Made by a program: the position numbers and the translations under genes. The notes beneath the pieces were generated by a model, which ran no database searches, had not been told where the DNA came from, and was given only the letters and a program-made list of their open reading frames with translations. 64,000 bases of DNA from contig NZ_WPHG01000001.1 in assembly GCF_009742725.1 (NCBI RefSeq), forward strand, positions 718,001 through 782,000. The letters are read 5' to 3'. Positions 50,887 to 59,584 of this stretch are shown here, piece by piece; the stretch's first letter is position 1; every line of letters starts with the position of its first letter. The stretch comes from Nitratireductor arenosus. GTDB taxonomy: Bacteria > Pseudomonadota > Alphaproteobacteria > Rhizobiales > Rhizobiaceae.

Positions 50887-51759
50887 ATGAAACTGCTTAA
50901 ACCCATCCTGCTGGCCGGCGCAGCGACCATGCTGGTCGCGCTTGCGCCGGTGGTCCATGCCGCCGACTACGACCCGCCGATCTTCGTCGAGGAGGCGCCC
51001 GAATACGTGCCCGTCGAGGTCGGGTCGGGCTGGTATCTGCGCGGCGATATCGGCTATGCCGTGTCCACCAGTTCCCCCGGATCGTTCGATTACCGCACAT
51101 TCAACGCTATCGCCGGCACATACGGCCAGTCGACTTTCGCCACCGGTTCGGTCGACACCAGCTTTTCCTATGGCGGCGGCATAGGATACCGGTTCAATGA
51201 ATGGTTCCGTGCCGAAGGCGTGATCGAGGGTTTCCAGGGCAAGTTCGAAGGCACCACCGTGGCCGCCGTGCCGTGCCTTGATCCCGTCGCCAATCCTGCC
51301 TATGCCGGAACGACCTGCCGGTCGGAAGACAGCGCGCGCTACAACGGCATGTCCTTGATGGCCAACGGTTACGTCGATCTCGGCACCTATGCCGGCTTCA
51401 CGCCCTATGCGGGCGCCGGCGTCGGCTATACCTATCTGCGCTGGGCCGATCTCAACAACGACACCTATTGCGTCGACGGCGCCGCGGCCTGTCCGCCGCC
51501 GCAGGCCTATCTGTCGAGCACCACCCATCCCGGCGAAAAGAGCTGGCGCTTCACCTACGCGCTGATGGCCGGCATGGCCTACGACATTTCCGACGTGCTG
51601 AAACTCGATGTCGGTTATCGTTACTCCAAGATCGAGGGTGGCCCGATGTTCGGCTTCGATGCGGCAACCGCGACCGCCGGCGCAGTCGGCGTGCAAGGCA
51701 CCGATGGCGGGCTTGAAAACCACGAAATCAGGGTGGGCGTGCGCTACGAACTCTGGTAG
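50887..51759 (+). CDS. Omp25/Omp31-like outer membrane beta-barrel protein (copy 2)
   Basis: 290 residues from ATG 50887. Signal peptide (MKLLKPILLAGAATMLVALA) with cleavage after Val-His-Ala. The barrel shows Gly-Ser-Gly-Trp-Tyr-Leu-Arg-Gly-Asp-Ile-Gly-Tyr, Phe-Thr-Pro-Tyr-Ala-Gly-Ala-Gly-Val-Gly-Tyr-Thr-Tyr and ends in Gly-Val-Arg-Tyr-Glu-Leu-Trp, the C-terminal aromatic typical for outer membrane insertion. Four Cys in two loops could make disulphides. Each copy has its own terminator, so they are separate transcription units. Confidence 0.88.
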   Translation: MKLLKPILLAGAATMLVALAPVVHAADYDPPIFVEEAPEYVPVEVGSGWYLRGDIGYAVSTSSPGSFDYRTFNAIAGTYGQSTFATGSVDTSFSYGGGIGYRFNEWFRAEGVIEGFQGKFEGTTVAAVPCLDPVANPAYAGTTCRSEDSARYNGMSLMANGYVDLGTYAGFTPYAGAGVGYTYLRWADLNNDTYCVDGAAACPPPQAYLSSTTHPGEKSWRFTYALMAGMAYDISDVLKLDVGYRYSKIEGGPMFGFDAATATAGAVGVQGTDGGLENHEIRVGVRYELW

Positions 51760-51783
51760 CGCCGGACGCCGAATATGATCTTG

Positions 51784-51811
51784 AAAACGGCGGGGTCACC
51801 CCGCCGTTTTT
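51784..51811 (+). terminator. Intrinsic terminator of the second porin gene
   Basis: AAAACGGCGGGG (51784-51795) pairs with 51799-51810 around a three-base loop; the T-run forms part of the stem and continues. Lies 24 bases after the stop of the second porin. Confidence 0.93.
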
Positions 51812-51883
51812 CGTTGTCTATAATGCCGCGCGCAAAAAAATCCCCGCATATGCCCCGCGCTTTTATGTTGACGTCGCCGTCTC

Positions 51884-51927
51884 GTGGCTCTATCGCCGTC
51901 CGTGGGCCACCCCTCCCCACCGAGGGG
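51884..51927 (+). promoter_or_regulatory. Structured serC leader (serC-motif-like RNA)
   Basis: Two adjacent hairpins precede serC: GTGGCTC (51884-51890) with GGGCCAC (51904-51910), and CCCCTC (51910-51915) with GAGGGG (51922-51927). The ribosome site AAGGATAGG and ATG 51955 come next. An alphaproteobacterial cis-regulatory RNA called the serC motif has this location and a two-hairpin plan. I match it on layout, not by alignment. Confidence 0.55.
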
Positions 51928-51954
51928 CGAGCTATCTGGAAGGATAGGAACGCG

Positions 51955-53130
51955 ATGACGACATACCCCACGCCCGGACTCCGTCCGGAAAATCCCAATT
52001 TCTCCTCCGGTCCCTGCGCGAAACGTCCCGGCTGGTCACCAGCCGCCCTCGACGTCTCCACTTTGGGACGCTCCCACAGATCGAAACCCGGCAAGGCGGC
52101 GCTGCAACAGGCGATTACGCTCACGCGCGACGTGCTTCAGGTGCCGGCTGACCACATGATCGGCATCGTACCGGCCTCCGACACCGGCGCGGTCGAGATG
52201 GCGTTGTGGTCGCTGCTCGGCGCGCGCGGCGTCGACATGGTCGCCTGGGAATCCTTCGGCTCCGGCTGGATCACCGACGTGGTCAAGCAGCTCAGGCTCG
52301 ACGATGTGCGCCGCATCGAGGCCGATTACGGCGAATTGCCCGAGCTTTCGCGGATCGATTTCGACCGCGACGTGGTCTTCACCTGGAACGGCACCACATC
52401 GGGCGTGCGCGTTCCGAACGGCGACTTCATTCCCGCAGACCGCAAGGGGCTGACCATCTGCGACGCGACCTCGGCCGCTTTCGCCCAGCGTCTCGATTTC
52501 GAGAAGCTCGATGTCGTCACCTTCTCCTGGCAAAAGGCGTTGGGCGGCGAGGCGGCCCACGGCGTGCTGATCCTGTCGCCGCGCGCCGTCGAACGCCTGG
52601 AGACCTACACGCCCGCCTGGCCGATGCCGAAGATTTTCCGCCTGACCAAGGGCGGCAAGCTGATCGACGGCATCTTCAAGGGCGAGACCATCAACACACC
52701 CTCCATGCTGTGCGTGGCCGACTATCTGGACGCGCTCGGCTGGGCGAAGTCGGTTGGCGGGCTCGACGGCCTGGTCGCCCGCGCCGACGCCAATTTCGCC
52801 GTCATCGACACCTTTGTCGAAAGTTCGGCCTGGGCCGCGCATCTGGCCCTCGTGCCCGAGACACGGTCGAACACCTCCGTCTGCCTGTCGATCGTCGACC
52901 CCGAGGTGACCGCGCTCGACACCGACAAACAAGCCGCCTTTGCCAAGGCCATGGTCGCGCTGCTCGACACGCAAGGTATCGCCTACGACATCGGCGCCTA
53001 TCGCGACGCGCCGCCGGGTTTGAGAATCTGGGCCGGCGCGACCGTCGAGACCGCCGATCTCGAGGCGCTGATGCCCTGGCTCGACTGGGCCTTCGCCACC
53101 CAGAAAGCCGCGCTCAAGGCAGCCGCCTGA
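51955..53130 (+). CDS. serC: Phosphoserine transaminase
   Basis: 391 residues from ATG 51955. N-terminus [18 protein letters not shown] matches the long alphaproteobacterial SerC. The PLP lysine is in [10 protein letters not shown]. It converts 3-phosphohydroxypyruvate to phosphoserine. It is followed 124 bases later by serA, so the two steps of serine synthesis are adjacent. Confidence 0.95.
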   Translation: MTTYPTPGLRPENPNFSSGPCAKRPGWSPAALDVSTLGRSHRSKPGKAALQQAITLTRDVLQVPADHMIGIVPASDTGAVEMALWSLLGARGVDMVAWESFGSGWITDVVKQLRLDDVRRIEADYGELPELSRIDFDRDVVFTWNGTTSGVRVPNGDFIPADRKGLTICDATSAAFAQRLDFEKLDVVTFSWQKALGGEAAHGVLILSPRAVERLETYTPAWPMPKIFRLTKGGKLIDGIFKGETINTPSMLCVADYLDALGWAKSVGGLDGLVARADANFAVIDTFVESSAWAAHLALVPETRSNTSVCLSIVDPEVTALDTDKQAAFAKAMVALLDTQGIAYDIGAYRDAPPGLRIWAGATVETADLEALMPWLDWAFATQKAALKAAA

Positions 53131-53254
53131 CCGCGCTGCCGCCGCGCCGGCCCGGCCGGCGGCGGCCCTCCACATCGACCACGGAACCCGCGCCGCAGGG
53201 TCGCCACGCGATCCCTCTTCCGCAGGAAGAGCCGGCCAACCGGAAGGAAAACCC

Positions 53255-54853
53255 ATGCCCAAAGTGCTCGTTTCCGACAAGCTGTCCCCGACCGCCGTCC
53301 AGATCTTCAAGGATCGCGGCGTCGAGGTCGACTACATGCCCGATATCGGCAAGGACAAGGACAGGCTCCTCGAGATCATCGGCGACTATGACGGCCTCGC
53401 CATCCGTTCCGCGACCAAGGTTACGGCCAAGCTGATCGCGGCCGCCACGAACCTCAAAGTCGTCGGTCGCGCCGGCATCGGCGTCGACAATGTCGACATC
53501 CCCGCCGCCTCGCGCCGCGGCATCATCGTCATGAACACGCCCTTCGGCAATTCCATCACCACGGCCGAGCACGCGATCTCGCTAATGCTCGCCGTCGCCC
53601 GCCAGATCCCCGAGGCCAATGCCTCCACCCAGGCCGGAAAGTGGGAAAAGAACCGCTTCATGGGCGTGGAAATCACCGGCAAGACGCTCGGCGTCGTCGG
53701 CTGCGGCAATATCGGCTCGATCGTGGCGACCCGCGGCGTCGGCCTGAAAATGCACGTGATCGCCTTCGATCCGTTCCTGTCGGAGAAGCGCGCCGTCGAA
53801 CTCGGCATCGAAAAGGTGGATCTCGACGAGCTGCTTGCCCGCTCCGACTTCATCACCCTGCATACACCGCTGACCGACAAGACCCGCAACATCATCAACG
53901 CGCAGTCTATCGCCAAGATGAAGGACGGCGTGCGCATCATCAACTGCGCCCGCGGCGGGCTGATCGTCGAGGCCGACCTGGTGACGGCACTGAAATCCGG
54001 CAAGGTCGCCGGTGCCGGTATCGACGTCTTCGAGGCCGAACCGGCCACCGAAAACGCGCTGTTCGGCCTCGATAACGTGGTCTGCACCCCGCATCTCGGC
54101 GCCGCCACCAGCGAGGCACAGGAAAACGTCGCGCTGCAGGTTGCCGAACAGATGTCGGATTATCTGGTCAAGGGCGCCGTCACCAACGCCATCAACATGC
54201 CCTCCATCACCGCGGAGGAAGCGCCGCGACTCAAGCCGTTCATCAAGCTGGCCGAAGTGCTCGGCACCTTTGTCGGCCAGGTGACCGAGGATCCGATCAA
54301 GGAGGTCGAGATCCTGTTCGACGGGCAGACCGCGTCCATGAACACCAGCGCGCTGGTCAGCGCGGCGTTGGCCGGTCTGATCCGACCACAAGTCGCCGAC
54401 GTCAATATGGTCTCGGCCCCGATCATGGCCAAGGAACGTGGCGTCATCCTGTCGGAGATCAGGCGTGACAAGTCCGGCGTCTTCGACGGTTATATCAAGC
54501 TCACCGTCAAGACGCCGACCAAGACACGCACGATCGCCGGCACCTGTTTTTCCGATGGCAAGCCGCGTTTCATCCAGATTAAGGGCATCAATCTGGAGGC
54601 CGAGGTCGGCGAGCACATGCTCTATACGACCAACCAGGACTCGCCCGGCATCATCGGTCTGCTCGGATCGGTGTTGGGCAAGGGCGAGGTCAACATCGCC
54701 AACTTCCAGCTCGGCCGCAACCGGGCAGGCGGCGACGCGATCGCGCTGCTTTATCTGGACGCGCAGATCCCCGACGCCGTTCTGGCCGAGCTGCGCGCCA
54801 ACCCCAAGATCGACTCGGCCAAGCCGCTGCATTTCGACATCAACGGCGGCTGA
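53255..54853 (+). CDS. serA: D-3-phosphoglycerate dehydrogenase
   Basis: 532 residues, the long form with a C-terminal intervening domain and ACT domain. NAD site: Gly-Val-Val-Gly-Cys-Gly-Asn-Ile-Gly-Ser near residue 150. Catalytic Arg in Asn-Cys-Ala-Arg-Gly-Gly and His in Pro-His-Leu-Gly-Ala. The ACT domain (Asp-Ser-Pro-Gly-Ile-Ile-Gly) from about residue 455 is the usual serine feedback site. First enzyme of serine biosynthesis, downstream of serC. Confidence 0.97.
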   Translation: MPKVLVSDKLSPTAVQIFKDRGVEVDYMPDIGKDKDRLLEIIGDYDGLAIRSATKVTAKLIAAATNLKVVGRAGIGVDNVDIPAASRRGIIVMNTPFGNSITTAEHAISLMLAVARQIPEANASTQAGKWEKNRFMGVEITGKTLGVVGCGNIGSIVATRGVGLKMHVIAFDPFLSEKRAVELGIEKVDLDELLARSDFITLHTPLTDKTRNIINAQSIAKMKDGVRIINCARGGLIVEADLVTALKSGKVAGAGIDVFEAEPATENALFGLDNVVCTPHLGAATSEAQENVALQVAEQMSDYLVKGAVTNAINMPSITAEEAPRLKPFIKLAEVLGTFVGQVTEDPIKEVEILFDGQTASMNTSALVSAALAGLIRPQVADVNMVSAPIMAKERGVILSEIRRDKSGVFDGYIKLTVKTPTKTRTIAGTCFSDGKPRFIQIKGINLEAEVGEHMLYTTNQDSPGIIGLLGSVLGKGEVNIANFQLGRNRAGGDAIALLYLDAQIPDAVLAELRANPKIDSAKPLHFDINGG

Positions 54854-54866
54854 CGCCGGCCACGCC

Positions 54867-55772
54867 TCAGGGCTCGGCCGGGGAACGGGCCAGGCGCCGC
54901 CCCGAGCGCTCGGCGATGAAGATACCGCCGAGCGTCATCGCCAATGCCAAGGCGTGATAGGGGCGCAGATCCTCGCCGAGCACGAGGATCGACAGCACCG
55001 TTCCGAAGATCGGCACCAGGTTGACGAACAGCCCGGCGCGGTTCGCCCCGATCAGCTCGACCCCGCGCACGTAAAAGACCTGGGCAAGCAGCGACGGAAA
55101 CAACGCGATAAAGGCGACCAACGCCCACCCTCTCCCGTCGGGCCAGACCAGCGCCCCGAAAGCCTGTTCGGCGGCCACGAAAGGCAGGGTTCCCAAGAAG
55201 GCAGCGGCCGACAGGACCATTATGAAGCTCTGCCAGTGGATCGCCGGCCGGAAGCGCAGCGCGACCGTGTAGCCGGCATAAACAAGCACCGCGCCCAGCA
55301 TCAGCGCATCGCCGATATTGAGTTCCAGCGCCAGCAGCCGCGCCGGCGCGCCGTGGCTCGCCACAATAACGACACCGGCGACCGAAACGGCGAAGCCGAT
55401 CATTTGCCCCGGTGCGACGCGCACGCGGAAGACCAGGAAGTTAAGCAGAAAAATGAACATCGGAATGCCGCCCTGCTCGATGCTGACATTGATCGCGCTC
55501 GTATGGGCAAGGGCGGTGTAAAGCGCAACGTTGAACAAGGTGAAGCCAAAAAATCCGAGCAGGAAAAGCACGGCGAGATGCCGCCGCACCAACAGCCAGT
55601 CGACCCGCAACCGCCGGTGACCGACGCAGAAAAGTACCAGAAAGGCCGCCGCCCAGCGCAGCGCCGTCAGCACCATCGGCGACACGTGGCCCACCGCCAG
55701 CTTGCCGGCGACGGCATTGGCGCCCCAGAAAAGGGTTGTCGCCAAAAGCAGGAAATAGGCGTTGCGCTGCAT
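54867..55772 (-). CDS. DMT superfamily transporter (EamA family)
   Basis: 301 residues with ten hydrophobic segments in two EamA repeats. N-terminus Ala-Thr-Thr-Leu-Phe-Trp-Gly-Ala-Asn-Ala-Val-Ala-Gly-Lys is typical. The second repeat has Gly-Val-Glu-Leu-Ile-Gly-Ala-Asn-Arg-Ala-Gly and Gly-Glu. Substrate unknown. It converges on serA and is divergent from the subtilase gene. Confidence 0.88.
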   Translation of the reverse strand: MQRNAYFLLLATTLFWGANAVAGKLAVGHVSPMVLTALRWAAAFLVLFCVGHRRLRVDWLLVRRHLAVLFLLGFFGFTLFNVALYTALAHTSAINVSIEQGGIPMFIFLLNFLVFRVRVAPGQMIGFAVSVAGVVIVASHGAPARLLALELNIGDALMLGAVLVYAGYTVALRFRPAIHWQSFIMVLSAAAFLGTLPFVAAEQAFGALVWPDGRGWALVAFIALFPSLLAQVFYVRGVELIGANRAGLFVNLVPIFGTVLSILVLGEDLRPYHALALAMTLGGIFIAERSGRRLARSPAEP

Positions 55773-55906
55773 GGGCCAAGTCCGCTGGAGGGCAGGCCTT
55801 GGCCTACGCAGTTCGCGTTGCGATGTAAATCCATCCCCGCGGCGCTTCTATCGGCGGCCAAGATGGAGTAGGCTTGCAACGAACAAGGAAGCAGGACGCT
55901 TGTCGC

Positions 55907-57331
55907 ATGCTTCAGACCTCGCCAGCCGGCCTTCGCCGCCACGCGTTAGCGTTTGTGCTCGCCATCGTCGTCGGGCTCGTTCTCGTGTTCTGGCACAGTT
56001 CGACGGCCACCGCCCGCGACGGGGCGCTGCTCGTCAATCCCCGGCAGCAGGCGACGCCGGAACCGAAGCCGAAAAAAGTCGAAACCAGAAAAGCCCCGGC
56101 AGCCGCCCAACCGGCAAAAACCACGCGCAAGAAGGCGACGACGCCGCGCAGCGCCACGCGCAAGCCGACGCGGCGCAAGACCCGGGCACGTGTACCCAGC
56201 GAAACCGCGCCAAGCGGTAGCCCGCCCACAGGCGAAACCCGCTTCGTCGCCGACGAAGTGATCGTGCGTTACCGGCTTGCCGCCGCGCAACCGGCGATGG
56301 ACGCTCTGGTGCGGCGCCTCAATCTGCGCCATATCGAGGGTCGAACCTTCGCGCTTGCCGGCATCACCGTTCATCGCTACGCCATTGTCGGCGGCTCGCC
56401 GGTCACAACGGTGATCGCCGCCCTGGAGGCCGATCCAACGGTGGTCTACGCCCAGCCCAACTATCTCTACGAGCTGGCCCAGGCTGCTGCCGCCGCGTCC
56501 GGCGGCCCGCAATACGCGCTCACCAAGATGGCGATCGAGGCCGCCCAGGCCGTCACGACCGGCAAGGACGTGCCGGTTGCCGTGATCGATTCGGCCATCG
56601 ACGTCGCCCATCCCGAACTGGAGGCGGCCTCGGTGGAAACCGCCGACGTTACCGGCAATGCCCCGGAGCCGCACCAGCACGGCAGCACCATCGCCGCACT
56701 GATCGCCTCGCGCGGCACGTTGCGCGGCATCGCACCGGACGTGAGGATGCTCGGCATTGCCGCCTTCGATGTCGACGCGCATTCCGGCGCGGTCAACAGC
56801 AGTTCGTGGCGGGTCGCCGCGGCCATCGACCGTGCGCATCAATGGGGAGCGCGGCTGGTCAATATGAGCTTTGCCGGCCCGAAGGATCCGCTGATCGCGC
56901 GCAGCGTCGCCGGCATGGAGAAGCGCGGCATGATCGCGGTTGCGGCCGCCGGCAATGCCGGTCCCGACGCGCCGCCGCTCTACCCGGCCGCCTATGCCGG
57001 CGTAATCGCGGTAACCGCGACCGACCGCAACGACGCAGTCTTCGCGAAGGCCAATCGGGGCGACTATGTCGCGCTCGCCGCGCCCGGTGTGGAAATTCTC
57101 GGCATCGCACCGGGCGGCCGCTACGTCGTGTCGTCCGGCACCTCGCTGGCCGCGGCCCATATCAGCGGCCTGGCCGCACTGCTGCTCGGCCGCGCCAAGG
57201 GCCTGTCGGCAACCGAGCTTCTCGACGCACTAACTGCGTCCTCGCACGACCTCGGCGACCCGGGCGTCGACCCTATCTACGGCGCCGGCCTGCCCGACGC
57301 CGGCACCGCGATAAGCCAATTCGGGTCCTGA
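55907..57331 (+). CDS. S8 family serine peptidase (subtilase), membrane-anchored
   Basis: 474 residues from ATG 55907; a TTG at 55874 is possible. Residues 12-30 form a signal anchor. Residues 48-105 are a Lys/Pro/Ala-rich linker. Residues 112-190 form a propeptide-like domain of inhibitor I9 type. The peptidase domain has the full set: Asp228 in Val-Ala-Val-Ile-Asp-Ser, His258 in His-Gly-Ser, Asn350 in Ala-Ala-Gly-Asn, and Ser413 in Gly-Thr-Ser-Leu-Ala-Ala. It is likely active in the periplasm. It lies upstream of an ECF sigma/anti-sigma pair in the same direction. Confidence 0.9.
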   Translation: MLQTSPAGLRRHALAFVLAIVVGLVLVFWHSSTATARDGALLVNPRQQATPEPKPKKVETRKAPAAAQPAKTTRKKATTPRSATRKPTRRKTRARVPSETAPSGSPPTGETRFVADEVIVRYRLAAAQPAMDALVRRLNLRHIEGRTFALAGITVHRYAIVGGSPVTTVIAALEADPTVVYAQPNYLYELAQAAAAASGGPQYALTKMAIEAAQAVTTGKDVPVAVIDSAIDVAHPELEAASVETADVTGNAPEPHQHGSTIAALIASRGTLRGIAPDVRMLGIAAFDVDAHSGAVNSSSWRVAAAIDRAHQWGARLVNMSFAGPKDPLIARSVAGMEKRGMIAVAAAGNAGPDAPPLYPAAYAGVIAVTATDRNDAVFAKANRGDYVALAAPGVEILGIAPGGRYVVSSGTSLAAAHISGLAALLLGRAKGLSATELLDALTASSHDLGDPGVDPIYGAGLPDAGTAISQFGS

Positions 57332-57515
57332 ACCGCACCGCCACACCGGAACCGGCCTCATGGCCGCACGCAGCGCCTGCATTATTTTTATAGAAAATTC
57401 AAATCCTTAAAGGATATCGCGGTTTTTCTCCGTGGATTGTGAACCTTTTGCCGCGTCGTTGCGACCAACGGACATGGCTTTCGGGCCTGGCGAAAAGCAA
57501 ACCCTGGAGGACACC

Positions 57516-57893
57516 ATGCTGACCAAATTTCTCACCACCGCGATCGTTTCCGGTCTCATCGCCACCGCTGTCGCACCCGGCGCAGCCTATGCCCGCGATG
57601 GCGCCGGGTTGCCATTTGCCCGCATGCACAATCCCGACGGCTCGACCGTCACCTCGCGCGGCCGCCGCGACGGTTCGCGCGTGGAGACCCACCGCAACAA
57701 GCGTGGCAAGGTCGTGAAGCGCGTTCCGCACCGCAAGCCCATCGTTCGCAAGGGCAAGCGCCGCAGCGTGCCGTGGGCCAGTTCCTACGACCGACGCACC
57801 GGCACCAGCATCACCGCGATCGGCAATGGCAATGGCACCCGTACCGTCATCACCTTCGGTATCGGCGGTTTCGGTATCCATATTTCGCGCTGA
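57516..57893 (+). CDS. Small basic exported protein
   Basis: 125 residues from ATG 57516 behind CTGGAGG; the open frame upstream is not used. Signal peptide to Ala-Tyr-Ala (near residue 25). The mature part has a very basic middle (Arg-Lys-Gly-Lys-Arg-Arg; Lys-Arg-Val-Pro-His-Arg-Lys) and a Gly-rich end (Gly-Phe-Gly-Ile-His-Ile-Ser-Arg). No family is recognised. Its position between the subtilase and ECF genes suggests a periplasmic component of the same system, which is an inference. Confidence 0.65.
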   Translation: MLTKFLTTAIVSGLIATAVAPGAAYARDGAGLPFARMHNPDGSTVTSRGRRDGSRVETHRNKRGKVVKRVPHRKPIVRKGKRRSVPWASSYDRRTGTSITAIGNGNGTRTVITFGIGGFGIHISR

Positions 57894-57909
57894 ATACGGA
57901 CAAGACCGG

Positions 57910-57941
57910 CGTCAGTCCCGCCGATCCCGGCGGGCCTGACG
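57910..57941. other. Long hairpin between the basic protein gene and the ECF sigma gene
   Basis: CGTCAG (57910-57915) and CCCGCCG (57917-57923) pair with CGGCGGG (57928-57934) and CTGACG (57936-57941), with a single mismatch. No T-tail follows. It may be a partial terminator or an RNA processing signal separating expression of the two genes. Confidence 0.5.
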
Positions 57942-58070
57942 TCGCGACAGATCGGAGACCGGCCATGAAGGCGCCGCATGTTTCACCTGGACCAAAACAT
58001 CGGCTAGGCTGCACCGATACGCTCATGCGGTCGCGACAGCCGCCGACCGTCGGGAGGGCCAGCCACGCCG

Positions 58071-58637
58071 ATGCAGGGTGCGCAGGAAACGGATACGGTC
58101 TTGTTGAGCCGGATCGGCACGGGCGACCGCGCGGCCATGCAGGTGCTTTACGCGCGCCATTCCAAGCGCCTCTATCACTATCTGCTGCGCCTGACCCGCG
58201 ACGGCGCCACGGCCGAGGATCTGGTCAACGACGTCTTCATCGACCTGTGGAAGGGCGGCAGCACGTTCGAGGGTCGCGCCCAGGTTTCGACCTGGCTGCT
58301 CGCAATCGCTCGCTACAAGGCACTCTCGGCGCTGAGACGCCGCAAGCAGACGGTCGATTCCGATGCCGCGCTGGAAAACTGGGAGGAACCGGGCGATACG
58401 CCGGAAGTCGCCGCCCAGAAGGCGGACAAGGGCAAGAGGTTGCGTGCCTGTATCGAGCAGCTTTCGGCCGAACACCGCGAGGTAATCGACCTGGTCTATT
58501 ACCAGGAGAAATCCGTCCGGGAGATCAGCGACATCGTCGGCATCGCCGAGGCAACCGTCAAGACGCGTATGTTTTACGCCCGCAAAAACCTTTCGGCGCT
58601 GATGGCGCGAGCGGGGCTTGATAGAGGCTGGCCATGA
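58071..58637 (+). CDS. ECF-type RNA polymerase sigma factor
   Basis: 188 residues. Region 2 around residues 25-90 (Leu-Arg-Leu-Thr-Arg-Asp-Gly-Ala-Thr-Ala-Glu-Asp-Leu-Val-Asn-Asp-Val-Phe-Ile-Asp). Region 4 at about 125-180 (Leu-Ser-Ala-Glu-His-Arg-Glu-Val-Ile-Asp-Leu-Val-Tyr-Tyr). The stop overlaps the start of the anti-sigma gene as ATGA. An autoregulated promoter was not convincingly found. The start could be a little downstream, since the Shine-Dalgarno is distant. Confidence 0.9.
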   Translation: MQGAQETDTVLLSRIGTGDRAAMQVLYARHSKRLYHYLLRLTRDGATAEDLVNDVFIDLWKGGSTFEGRAQVSTWLLAIARYKALSALRRRKQTVDSDAALENWEEPGDTPEVAAQKADKGKRLRACIEQLSAEHREVIDLVYYQEKSVREISDIVGIAEATVKTRMFYARKNLSALMARAGLDRGWP

Positions 58638-59326
58638 CAAAGACCCTGACACGCCACGAGCGCGAGGAACTGGAGTTGCTGCTGCCGTGGTACGCGGCCG
58701 GCACGCTCGAGGAAGACGAGCGGCGGCGCGTCGAGATCGCCCTCGAAGCGGACTCGGATCTGGCCAATAGCCTCGCTCTTGTGCGCGAGGATCGCGATGC
58801 CGCGCTCGAGCTGATCGCGCAAGACGCGGTTCCCGCCTCGATGGCGGCGCGCTTCGACGCCGCGCTCAACGCCGCGCCACACCCCTCAGAAGCCCACGAG
58901 TCGGCACCTGCCCGTCCGTCCGGCGCGGGACCGGCGGCCCGGTTCGGCGCCTGGCTGTCGCAGCTTCTGTCGCCACCGCGGCTGGCCGTGGCCGCGCTCG
59001 CCGCCGCCGTTCTGATCGCGGTTCAGGCCGGGCTCATCGTCTCCCTGCTCGGCCCGGGCGCGGACGGGAGCGGCTTCACCGTCGCCAGCGAGGAGGACGA
59101 CGACGCGCAAGCCGCTGGACTGGCCGTACTCGTCCAGTTCGCGCCCGATCTCGACATGACCGCGTTCGCCGCCTTCCTTGACCGGTCGGGCGGACGCATC
59201 GTCGACGGCCCGCTTCCGGGCGGTTTGTTCAAGCTGCGCTTCGCCGACGCCGCCGACCCGGACAAGCTGGTGGCCCGGCTGCGCGCCGAGATCGAGGTTT
59301 TTACCCTGGTACTGCCGAGCGAATGA
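58634..59326 (+). CDS. Anti-sigma factor with periplasmic I9-like domain
   Basis: 230 residues. Residues 1-80 form the helical anti-sigma (ASD/zinc-less) domain (Leu-Leu-Leu-Pro-Trp-Tyr-Ala-Ala-Gly-Thr-Leu). A single membrane segment covers 116-140. The periplasmic part begins with acidic residues 153-157 and then has a compact beta-alpha-beta-beta-alpha-beta pattern at 162-228 (Val-Leu-Val-Gln-Phe; Gly-Gly-Arg-Ile-Val-Asp-Gly; Lys-Leu-Val-Ala-Arg-Leu-Arg). That pattern resembles the propeptide region of the nearby subtilase. It should sequester the sigma at the membrane. Confidence 0.82.
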   Translation: MTKTLTRHEREELELLLPWYAAGTLEEDERRRVEIALEADSDLANSLALVREDRDAALELIAQDAVPASMAARFDAALNAAPHPSEAHESAPARPSGAGPAARFGAWLSQLLSPPRLAVAALAAAVLIAVQAGLIVSLLGPGADGSGFTVASEEDDDAQAAGLAVLVQFAPDLDMTAFAAFLDRSGGRIVDGPLPGGLFKLRFADAADPDKLVARLRAEIEVFTLVLPSE

Positions 59327-59349
59327 CACAGCTCGGCGACATCGCGAAA

Positions 59350-59366
59350 TTCGCCTGATTGGCGAA
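59350..59366 (-). terminator. Possible terminator downstream of tRNA-Glu
   Basis: TTCGCC/GGCGAA hairpin with a 5-base loop, followed on the minus strand by three or four T, about 30 bases past the tRNA 3' end. Weak. Confidence 0.35.
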
Positions 59367-59398
59367 CCGCACCGTAAGACCATGAAATGAAAAGGAAA

Positions 59399-59474
59399 TG
59401 GTACTCCCAAGGGGACTCGAACCCCTGTTTCCGCCGTGAGAGGGCGGCGTCCTAGACCACTAGACGATGGGAGC
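59399..59474 (-). tRNA. tRNA-Glu (anticodon CTC)
   Basis: 76 nt with encoded CCA. Acceptor GCTCCCA pairs with TGGGAGT (first pair G-U). D-arm GTCTAGTGGTCTAGGAC, anticodon stem CCGCC/GGCGG with loop CTCTCAC giving anticodon CTC, and T-arm AGGGG-TTCGAGT-CCCCT. All stems close, and the identity elements resemble bacterial tRNA-Glu. Confidence 0.95.
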
Positions 59475-59487
59475 CCGGAACCGCGCC

Positions 59488-59516
59488 GATATAGGCCTTC
59501 GCACGAATAAATGCAA
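59488..59516 (-). promoter_or_regulatory. Promoter of tRNA-Glu
   Basis: On the minus strand TTGCAT (59516-59511), a 17-base spacer and TATATC (59493-59488), with the tRNA starting 14 bases downstream. Close to sigma-70 consensus. Confidence 0.7.
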
Positions 59517-59584
59517 CATCGCGCAATGGCCAATCGACATTTCTGTCGCGGGCGCGGCGCGGGCCGGTTGCACGGCCTGCCGGA

